Assembly (NCBI GenBank): GCA_031260865.1
Contig: JAISKQ010000296.1
Location: 1 to 5,435, forward strand
Direction of reading: 5' to 3'
Origin: Prevotella sp.
Lineage (GTDB): Bacteria; Bacteroidota; Bacteroidia; Bacteroidales; Dysgonomonadaceae
DNA: 5,435 nt
A program made the position numbers and the translations under genes. The notes under the pieces are model-generated. The model had not been told where the DNA came from and made no database searches. It saw only the letters and a list, made by a program, of their open reading frames with translations. Shown piece after piece: positions 1 to 5,435 of the stretch. Each line of letters opens with the position of its first letter. Positions within the stretch are counted from its first letter, which is position 1.

Positions 1-669
1 CACATCCGATTTTGATAATGTGTCGATGTTCGATAACAAGCTTTTATTGATTGTTCGCGACCCTAAGCTACCCCCTATCACGAGAAGCGTTTTCTTTGCC
101 GGATCAAGATTAAATTCGGCATACGCGTCCTCTCTCTTAATGGATGGCGATAACAGTTCTTCGCGGCAAGGATTACCCGTCAATACAATCTTGTCTTTTG
201 GAAAAAATCGATCCATTCCGTCATAAGCGACGCAAATCACAGATGCCTTTTTCGCCAGAAATTTATTTGTAAGACCGGCATAAGAGTTTTGTTCCTGAAC
301 AAGAGTCGGTATCTTCAACGCGTTCGCTTTGTATAGGATAGGAGCGCTGGCATAGCCTCCGACGCCGACGACTATATGCGGATCAAAATCCTTAATTACC
401 TTACCCGCCTTTTTAAGGGCTTTTCGGAATTTCCAGATACTGGAGAAACTTTTGAATGGATTTTGCCTGTTAAATCCGGCTATGTCCAGCCCGATAATAT
501 CATAACCGGCAGCAGGTACTTTCTCCATTTCCATGCGTCCTTCCGCACCTACAAATAAGATACGCGAGTCGGGGAAACGACTTTTTATTGTATTGGCTAT
601 CGCTATCGCCGGGAATATATGTCCGCCGGTTCCACCACCACTAATTATCACTCTCAAGTTTTTCTTCAT
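1..669 (-). CDS. murG: MurG, lipid II-forming GlcNAc transferase (5' part, cut by the window edge)
   Basis: MurG is the GT-B glycosyltransferase that moves GlcNAc from UDP-GlcNAc to lipid I, making lipid II on the cytoplasmic face of the membrane. The frame is open from ATG at 669 to base 1, giving 223 codons of a family that is usually about 360 residues, so the C-terminal UDP-GlcNAc-binding half is mostly outside the window. Visible motifs are the glycine-rich loop GGGTGGHIFPA (residues 11-21, with the conserved His17), GVGGYASAP (102-110, second glycine loop), QEQNSYAGLTNK (125-136), TGNPCRE (164-170, often TGNPVR in relatives) and GGSLGSRTIN (199-208) at the start of the C-terminal domain. 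The start is well fixed: an in-frame TGA lies two codons upstream (676-678), and the ATG overlaps the ftsW stop as ATGA. No Shine-Dalgarno sequence is visible, so translation is probably coupled to ftsW. Identity is firm from the motifs; the missing 3' end is only the window limit. Confidence 0.97.
   Translation of the reverse strand, partial: MKKNLRVIISGGGTGGHIFPAIAIANTIKSRFPDSRILFVGAEGRMEMEKVPAAGYDIIGLDIAGFNRQNPFKSFSSIWKFRKALKKAGKVIKDFDPHIVVGVGGYASAPILYKANALKIPTLVQEQNSYAGLTNKFLAKKASVICVAYDGMDRFFPKDKIVLTGNPCREELLSPSIKREDAYAEFNLDPAKKTLLVIGGSLGSRTINKSLLSNIDTLSKSDV
666..669 (-). other. ftsW-murG start/stop overlap (ATGA)
   Basis: The ATG of murG (669-667) shares bases with the TGA of ftsW (668-666). 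This arrangement is typical of translational coupling, in which ribosomes ending ftsW restart on murG. The upstream bases contain repeats of AATGAA rather than a Shine-Dalgarno sequence, and two nearby ATGs (685 and 679) are out of the murG frame. The coupling itself is inferred. Confidence 0.85.
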
Positions 670-1901
670 TCTGTTTCATTTTCATTGGGTTCAAAATCCA
701 CATTCGCAACACTTTCATCCACATCTTCGTGGTCAGAGCCATTCAACTGTGAGGAACATGACAAAATAATGCCAAAATAGGCGCAGGTAATAATCGTGGA
801 TGTACCTCCCCTACTAATCAAAGGTAAGGGTTGACCAGTCACCGGAATCAGGTTGACAGCCACAGCCATATTCGCTAATGCCTGAATAGTGAGTATAAGC
901 GCGGAACCCAATATAAGGTATCTGGGAAATTTCTTTTCACATTTCAAAGCCAATGTTCCACAACGAAACATCAGCACAATATATAATAGCAGGACGACTA
1001 AACCGCCTAAAAGTCCGGTCTCTTCTAAAATAATAGCGAAAATAAAATCCGAATAGGCTTGCGGAAGGAAATCCCTTTCTGATCCGCTACCGGGTAAGCC
1101 GATAATTCCGCCATTTGATATTGCTATCTTCGCGTGAGAAACCTGAAAATTATCATCGGTTATTTTATAAGCAATCGTTCCGTCGGCATTCATTGTCGCC
1201 TTATCATCGCCGGAATGCCTTTCTATGCGGCTTTTCCATGTGGCTAAGCGTCCCGGTAAATATTTTTCCGAAAAATCGTTGGGCAAAATAGTCAGGCTGC
1301 CATATAGCATTGCTGCCATAAGAATTCCGAAGCCGGCTACCATAAACAGCTTTTTTATTTTGACTTGTCCAATAAACATGAGCAAGAAGCAAACGCCAAA
1401 CAACAGGCATGCCGTGGACAGATTTTCGGGAGCAATGAGCATGCAGAGTATTACTATGCCTATAATAAGGGTTTTGAATACCCAGCTCTCATTGTCGGGT
1501 TTCATCTTACTCAGGAAAAACGCGACAAATCCGATAGCGGATATTTTGGCGATCTCCGAAGGCTGGATGGTAATCGCTCCTATTCCCAACCATCGCTGCG
1601 CGCCGTTTACATCTTCCCCCAAGATCATCGTCACGATGAGTAATATGGCTGATACCGGTATGCCGAGCAGCAAGATAGAGAAAAAACGGCTGCGGACTCT
1701 CTGCAAAAACATGACCGCGGCGAATCCGATGAGCAAGAAGGTGGTGTGGCGAAGTATTGGCGCCCAGTGGTTTTGTTGGCGATAAGCAATCGTGCTGGTG
1801 GCGCTGAAAACTTCGAGCAAAGAGATGATAGACAGTGCAATGAATATGCCCCATATCACTTTATCTCCTCTAAATACCCGTCCTAAAAAATTGAATTTCA
1901 T
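666..1901 (-). CDS. ftsW: FtsW, SEDS-family septal peptidoglycan polymerase
   Basis: FtsW polymerises lipid II into glycan strands at the septum, normally together with a class B penicillin-binding protein (FtsI). The 411-residue protein shows about ten hydrophobic segments (roughly 16-35, 53-67, 73-94, 116-132, 140-158, 162-178, 184-205, 286-312, 328-350, 366-383). SEDS signatures are VFSATS (31-36), NGAQRWLGIG...QPSE (99-116), SDFIFAIILEE (284-294), whose Asp285 matches the catalytic Asp of RodA/FtsW, and VNLIPVTGQPLPLISRGGTS (349-368). The loop before Asp285 is long (about 206-284) and polar, longer than in E. coli FtsW. The tail (388-411) is hydrophilic and acidic. The FtsW rather than RodA assignment rests on the dcw context between murD and murG. 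The ATG at 1901 cannot move upstream, because the murD stop is in the same frame three codons before it. The gene starts 6 bases after murD and overlaps murG by 4 bases. Confidence 0.97.
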   Translation of the reverse strand: MKFNFLGRVFRGDKVIWGIFIALSIISLLEVFSATSTIAYRQQNHWAPILRHTTFLLIGFAAVMFLQRVRSRFFSILLLGIPVSAILLIVTMILGEDVNGAQRWLGIGAITIQPSEIAKISAIGFVAFFLSKMKPDNESWVFKTLIIGIVILCMLIAPENLSTACLLFGVCFLLMFIGQVKIKKLFMVAGFGILMAAMLYGSLTILPNDFSEKYLPGRLATWKSRIERHSGDDKATMNADGTIAYKITDDNFQVSHAKIAISNGGIIGLPGSGSERDFLPQAYSDFIFAIILEETGLLGGLVVLLLYIVLMFRCGTLALKCEKKFPRYLILGSALILTIQALANMAVAVNLIPVTGQPLPLISRGGTSTIITCAYFGIILSCSSQLNGSDHEDVDESVANVDFEPNENETE

Positions 1902-1907
1902 ATCTGA
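1902..1907 (-). other. 6-base murD-ftsW junction, both genes in the same frame
   Basis: The murD TAA (1910-1908) is followed by two sense codons (GAT TCA... read as GAT last before the start, TCA first) and then the ftsW ATG, all in one frame. The spacing favours re-initiation by the same ribosome. No Shine-Dalgarno sequence is seen in the end of murD. Confidence 0.7.
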
Positions 1908-3242
1908 TTACAATTTTCTAACATAATCTTTAAATTGTTCGCCTCTGTCTTCATAGTTTCGGAAGAGGTCGAAGCTCGCGCAACATGGCGATAATAAAAC
2001 GGTATCGCCTTCTTTAGCCAGAGCGTACGATTTTTCGACAGCTTCTTTCATCGAAGATGTGTCAACTATTTCGCTTACCTTCCCATCAAAAAACGTATGC
2101 AATTTACGATTGTCCACTCCGAGAAAGACCAATGCCCGCGCCTTGTCTTTCACCAATTGTTCTATTTCGGAATAATCATTTCCTTTGTCGGTACCGCCCA
2201 GTATAAGCACCACTTTTGTTTTCATGCTTTGCAGCGCGTACCAACATGAATTGACATTGGTGGCTTTGGAGTCGTTGATAAATTGAACGCCTCTGACCTT
2301 GGCTACTTTTTCGAGACGGTGATCCACTCCCTGAAAATCGCTAAGCGACAAACGAAGGTTTTCGTCTGTAATATCCAATAATTTGGCTGTAATTCCGGAT
2401 GCAAGGGAATTGTAAAGGTTGTGCGTGCCTTCCAGCGCTAATAAATCTTGTTCCATACTGAAAACAGATTTAGGTGTATTTATGATAAGGTTGTTATCTT
2501 TCAAATAAGCAATCGCATTGCCTGTCTTGTGTTCGGCGAATGGATATTGCGTCCCTTTAGAAACAAGTTTCTTTATCTCTTTGTTCACAATGGGGTCTTC
2601 TTCCCAAAAGATAAAAGCGTCTTCTTCCGTTTGATTCCTTGTAATGCGCATTTTCGCGTCGACATATTTTTGCATATCGTGGTCATACCGGTCGAGATGG
2701 TCGGGTGTGATATTGAGCAAAATAGCAATATCCGCTTTGAAAGAATACATATTCTCGAGTTGGAAACTGCTTAGTTCCAAAACATAATAATCGAAATTCT
2801 CTTCCGCTACCTGCCGCGCGAAACTTCGTCCTATATTTCCGCCCAGTCCTACATTCAGTCCCGCCGATTTCAATATATGATATATCAGGCTGGTGGTGGT
2901 GGTTTTGCCATTGCTGCCTGTGATACATATCATTTTAGCCGAAGTGTATCTTTTGGCAAATTCCATTTCGGAGAGGATGGGAATGCCTTTTTCCCTGGCT
3001 TTCCGTACAAGAGGCACATAATTGGGGATGCCGGGACTTTTTATAATTTCCGTGGCGGCAAGGATCAAATCTTCGGTATGCCCTTTTTCTTCATAAGGGA
3101 TACCGTACTGCTCCAGTTCGACTTTATATTTATCTTGCAAAGCTCCGTTATCGGATAAGAATACATCAAATCCTTTCGCCTGAGCCAGTATAGCCGAGCC
3201 AACCCCGCTTTCGCCTCCTCCTAAGATGATTATCTTATTCAT
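1908..3242 (-). CDS. murD: MurD, UDP-MurNAc-L-alanine:D-glutamate ligase
   Basis: MurD is the cytoplasmic ATP-dependent ligase that adds D-glutamate to UDP-MurNAc-L-Ala, the second amino acid step of the stem peptide. The 444-residue length is normal for the family. The N-terminal UDP-binding domain begins with a glycine loop, LGGGESGVGSA (7-17). The central Mur ligase ATPase domain carries the P-loop TGSNGKTTTT (108-117, Lys113), LELSSFQLE (155-163), NITPDHLDRY (177-186) and Lys197 in DAKMRI, which matches the carbamylated Lys198 of E. coli MurD, plus GTHNLYN (272-278). The C-terminal domain has GVDHRLE (305-311), NDSKATN (323-329), LGGTDKGNDY (348-357) and SPCCASFD...NYEDRGEQF (418-437). 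NDSKATN and the SPxCASxD...F box separate MurD from MurC, MurE and MurF. No key residue is missing. It starts 4 bases after mraY and is followed 6 bases later by ftsW. No in-frame start codon exists between ATG 3242 and the TAA at 3258-3260. Confidence 0.98.
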   Translation of the reverse strand: MNKIIILGGGESGVGSAILAQAKGFDVFLSDNGALQDKYKVELEQYGIPYEEKGHTEDLILAATEIIKSPGIPNYVPLVRKAREKGIPILSEMEFAKRYTSAKMICITGSNGKTTTTSLIYHILKSAGLNVGLGGNIGRSFARQVAEENFDYYVLELSSFQLENMYSFKADIAILLNITPDHLDRYDHDMQKYVDAKMRITRNQTEEDAFIFWEEDPIVNKEIKKLVSKGTQYPFAEHKTGNAIAYLKDNNLIINTPKSVFSMEQDLLALEGTHNLYNSLASGITAKLLDITDENLRLSLSDFQGVDHRLEKVAKVRGVQFINDSKATNVNSCWYALQSMKTKVVLILGGTDKGNDYSEIEQLVKDKARALVFLGVDNRKLHTFFDGKVSEIVDTSSMKEAVEKSYALAKEGDTVLLSPCCASFDLFRNYEDRGEQFKDYVRKL

Positions 3243-3246
3243 ATTG

Positions 3247-4509
3247 TTATCGCATTTTTAATGTAGCCAGTGTTATAACCGCCAAAATAATTCCAATGAT
3301 CCAAAAACGGACTACTATTTTAGATTCGGGAACAGAATTTATCGGTTTTTGCCATAAAGCCTGTACGCCTGAATTACCTTGTTTCTGGAAATGATGATGC
3401 AACGGCGTCATCTTGAAGATGCGTTTGCCTGCTCCGTATTTCCTTTTCGTGTATTTGAAGTATGAGACCTGCATCACAACAGAAAGGCTTTCCACAAAGA
3501 ATATACCGCATAATATAGGTAAAAGCAACTCTTTATGGATAACCACCGCGAAGACGCCGATAATTCCGCCCAACGTCAGACTACCCGTATCTCCCATAAA
3601 TATTTGCGCGGGAAACGCGTTATACCAAAGAAATCCGACGGTCGCCCCGATAAAAGCGGCGGCGAAAATAACGAGTTCCTGGCTCCCCGGTATAAACATG
3701 ATATTGAGGTAGGAGGCAAATTCCAAGTGTCCCGATACATAAGCCAATATGCCCAGCGTTACGCCGATAATGGCTGAGCTACCGGCGGCAAGCCCGTCCA
3801 ACCCGTCGGTGAGATTAGCGCCGTTGGACACTGCTGTCACAATAAAGATAACGATTATCACAAACACAATCCATGCCGCAGGTTCCGCGTAATCGCCCAT
3901 GAAACCTACAATATCCTCATAATCAAGATTATTGTTTTTCATGAAAGGAATGGTAGTCTGGGTGGATTTAGCGCCGTCGGCTACATAGCTTACACGCTCT
4001 ATAACGTCATCCTGATTGCGGAACTCCATATTTTCCCGTATAATCACATCCGGACTTAGGTATAGCGTCAGCCCTACAATTAATCCCAGACCTACTTGAG
4101 CTACTATTTTGAATTTACCATGCAGCCCCTCTTTGTCTTTCTTGAAAACTTTGATATAGTCGTCCAAAAAGCCTAACGCGCCTAACCAAATAGTAGTGAT
4201 CAACATTAGTATGATGTATATATTACCTAATTTAGCAAAGAGCAACACAGGGGTCAGAATGGCTATGATAATGATAATTCCTCCCATTGTGGGAGTCCCT
4301 TTTTTGCTTAACTGACCTTCAAGTCCCAGATTTCGCACAATCTCGCCAATTTGCAATTTTTGTAATTTATCAATGATCCTACGTCCTATAATGGTTGATA
4401 TTAACAGTGAAAACACCAACGCCATCGCCGCCCTGAATGAAACATAACGGAACATTCCCGCTCCCGGGATATCCAGTTTGTCTAAATAGTCGAATAGATA
4501 ATATAACAT
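3247..4509 (-). CDS. mraY: MraY, phospho-MurNAc-pentapeptide translocase (lipid I synthase)
   Basis: MraY transfers phospho-MurNAc-pentapeptide from its UDP carrier to undecaprenyl phosphate, making lipid I in the inner membrane; Mg2+ is required. The 420-residue protein has about ten hydrophobic segments (roughly 21-41, 75-93, 96-113, 133-151, 211-228, 244-258, 279-297, 312-326, 328-349, 398-417). Family motifs are KKGTPTMGG (69-77), FLDDYIK (114-120, Asp116 and Asp117), [10 protein letters not shown] (232-241), MGDTGS (305-310, Asp307, matching E. coli Asp267) and [10 protein letters not shown] (369-378). The protein is about 60 residues longer than the E. coli enzyme (360). Most of the excess is a polar stretch (about 153-210) between the fourth and fifth membrane segments, predicted to be extracytoplasmic, as I recall for Bacteroidota homologues. 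ATG 4509 is fixed by an in-frame TAA at 4513-4515. It sits 26 bases after murE and 4 bases before murD. Confidence 0.98.
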   Translation of the reverse strand: MLYYLFDYLDKLDIPGAGMFRYVSFRAAMALVFSLLISTIIGRRIIDKLQKLQIGEIVRNLGLEGQLSKKGTPTMGGIIIIIAILTPVLLFAKLGNIYIILMLITTIWLGALGFLDDYIKVFKKDKEGLHGKFKIVAQVGLGLIVGLTLYLSPDVIIRENMEFRNQDDVIERVSYVADGAKSTQTTIPFMKNNNLDYEDIVGFMGDYAEPAAWIVFVIIVIFIVTAVSNGANLTDGLDGLAAGSSAIIGVTLGILAYVSGHLEFASYLNIMFIPGSQELVIFAAAFIGATVGFLWYNAFPAQIFMGDTGSLTLGGIIGVFAVVIHKELLLPILCGIFFVESLSVVMQVSYFKYTKRKYGAGKRIFKMTPLHHHFQKQGNSGVQALWQKPINSVPESKIVVRFWIIGIILAVITLATLKMR

Positions 4510-4535
4510 TTCTTATTTCTGATTTTTTTCTAATA
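4510..4535 (-). promoter_or_regulatory. A-rich leader between murE and mraY (start region of mraY)
   Basis: This is the longest non-coding stretch in the window, only 26 bases. On the coding strand it is almost all A and T with a few G, contains a run of seven A, and ends AATAAGAA before the ATG. There is no GGAGG-like sequence. A-rich, Shine-Dalgarno-free leaders are known for Bacteroidota genes, so this probably serves as the mraY translation initiation region. It is too short to hold a complete promoter, and I see no hairpin that would act as a terminator. Confidence 0.5.
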
Positions 4536-5435
4536 TTATTCTCCAAAAATACTTTTGACGATTTCCCTATCATCGAAGTGATGTTTTACACCCTTCACAT
4601 CCTGATAATCTTCATGCCCTTTTCCCGCGATAAGAATTACATCCCCTGTTTTAGCCAGCATACAGGCGGTCTTGATGGCTTGTTCGCGTTCTACAATCAG
4701 GAGCGTTTTTCTCATTTGCTCGCTATTGAGTCCGTCCGCCATGTCGTTTATTATTGCCTGAGGTTCTTCGTAACGAGGATTGTCGGATGTCAGAATCACC
4801 TGATCGCTTAGCCTTACCGCTTCGCGCGCCATGATAGGGCGTTTTGTCTTATCCCTGTTTCCGCCGCAACCGACAACGGTGATAACCCGACCGTTCCCTT
4901 CCAATACCTCGTGTATAGCTTCCAACACATTGGTAAGTGCGTCGGGCGTATGCGCGTAATCCACTATCGCCGTATATTCCTGAGGAGAGCGAATGGTCTC
5001 GAAACGTCCCGATACAGGCTTTAATGTACTGAGTATCAACAGCGCCTGATCGGAGTCCTGCCCGAGTAGCATTGTAGCTCCATAAACAGCCAACAGGTTG
5101 TAAACATTGAATACTCCTACAAATTGGACTTGCAATTCTTTCCCGTTAATTTCGATGGCTGTCCCGTCGAAATGTTTTTCGATAATCCTCGCTTTGAAAT
5201 CGGCTAAGGAATGAACCGAATAAGTATGCCTTTTAGCCTTTGTGTTCTGCAACATCACCAACCCGTTTTTATCATCGATGTTAGTAAGGGCGAAAGCCGT
5301 TTCGGGCAGATTATCGAAGAACATTTTCTTCGCTTTCAGGTATTCCGCCATTGTTTTATGATAGTCAAGGTGGTCTTGTGTAATATTGGTGAATATACCC
5401 CCTTCAAACTTCAATCCGCTAATCCGTTTTTGATG
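4536..5435 (-). CDS. murE: MurE, UDP-MurNAc-tripeptide synthetase, probably meso-diaminopimelate-adding (3' part, cut by the window edge)
   Basis: MurE adds the third stem-peptide residue to UDP-MurNAc-L-Ala-D-Glu in the cytoplasm. The frame is open from the right edge to the TAA at 4536-4538, giving 299 codons. About 190 N-terminal residues, with the UDP-binding domain and the P-loop, lie outside. A possible TTG start at 5414 is not the real start, because the upstream codons (HQKRISG) continue the conserved family sequence. In fragment numbering I see [10 protein letters not shown] (17-26), Lys36 in KAKKMFF matching the carbamylated Lys224 of E. coli MurE, FNVYNLLA (109-116), SGRFE (142-146), [10 protein letters not shown] (158-167), [12 protein letters not shown] (189-200), DNPR (218-221) and GKGHEDYQ (271-278). 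DNPR is the known signature of meso-diaminopimelate-specific MurE, whereas lysine-adding enzymes differ there. MurF is not the next gene; mraY follows after 26 bases. The family call is firm, and the substrate is an inference from the motif. Confidence 0.97.
   Translation of the reverse strand, partial: HQKRISGLKFEGGIFTNITQDHLDYHKTMAEYLKAKKMFFDNLPETAFALTNIDDKNGLVMLQNTKAKRHTYSVHSLADFKARIIEKHFDGTAIEINGKELQVQFVGVFNVYNLLAVYGATMLLGQDSDQALLILSTLKPVSGRFETIRSPQEYTAIVDYAHTPDALTNVLEAIHEVLEGNGRVITVVGCGGNRDKTKRPIMAREAVRLSDQVILTSDNPRYEEPQAIINDMADGLNSEQMRKTLLIVEREQAIKTACMLAKTGDVILIAGKGHEDYQDVKGVKHHFDDREIVKSIFGE

Noticed and set aside
20..226. Short plus-strand open frame at the left edge
   Set aside because: The minus strand here encodes conserved MurG motifs (TGNPCRE, GGSLG), so the plus-strand frame is a shadow.
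819..826. Minus-strand TACCTTTG, matching the Bacteroidota -7 promoter consensus TAnnTTTG
   Set aside because: It lies inside the conserved PLPLIS coding motif of ftsW, and no TTTG -33 partner is at the right distance upstream, so a chance match is more likely.
1225..1785. 186-codon open frame on the plus strand, opposite ftsW
   Set aside because: It lies wholly antisense to ftsW, which has complete SEDS motifs. Its translation shows no recognisable domain, and it is best explained as a shadow frame.
2448..2774. Plus-strand open frame of about 108 codons opposite murD, and similar ones at 2877-3158 and 4437-4811
   Set aside because: They are antisense to well-supported Mur genes and resemble no known protein. 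I see no promoter or other sign of independent expression.
5412..5414. TTG at 5414 as a start codon for murE
   Set aside because: The frame stays open to the window edge and the upstream residues HQKRISG fit the conserved MurE sequence, so this is an internal Leu codon of a truncated gene.
1..5435. A hidden novel system, mobile element or phage remnant
   Set aside because: The window is almost entirely filled by five intact-looking housekeeping genes in a conserved order, with no extra gene, long repeat or insertion boundary.

Overview
The window is a slice of a division and cell wall (dcw) gene cluster, most likely from a member of the Bacteroidota, order Bacteroidales. All five genes lie on the minus strand. 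In transcription order (right to left) they are murE (3' part only), mraY, murD, ftsW and murG (5' part only). The taxonomic inference rests on four things: the order murE-mraY-murD-ftsW-murG with no murF between murE and mraY; a 420-residue MraY with a long extracytoplasmic insert; the wording of motifs in FtsW and MurD; and A-rich start regions without Shine-Dalgarno sequences. I cannot name a genus with confidence.

Layout: 4536-5435 is the C-terminal 299 codons of MurE. A 26-base A-rich spacer precedes mraY (3247-4509). Four bases separate mraY from murD (1908-3242), and six separate murD from ftsW (666-1901). ftsW overlaps murG by four bases (ATGA), and murG runs in frame off the left edge (1-669, 223 codons). 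Coding sequence fills essentially the whole window. I see no RNA gene, mobile element, CRISPR array, internal terminator or convincing promoter.

The products form consecutive parts of one pathway. MurD adds D-Glu and MurE the third amino acid (probably meso-diaminopimelate, from its DNPR motif) to UDP-MurNAc peptides in the cytoplasm. MraY moves the finished phospho-MurNAc-pentapeptide onto undecaprenyl phosphate to make lipid I. MurG adds GlcNAc to make lipid II. FtsW is the SEDS glycan polymerase that uses lipid II at the division septum. The spacing suggests one transcript with translational coupling, whose promoter lies upstream, beyond the right edge.

This is a conserved housekeeping region. 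I found no sign of a novel system; the points worth a second look are lineage-type inserts in MraY and FtsW and details of the gene junctions.
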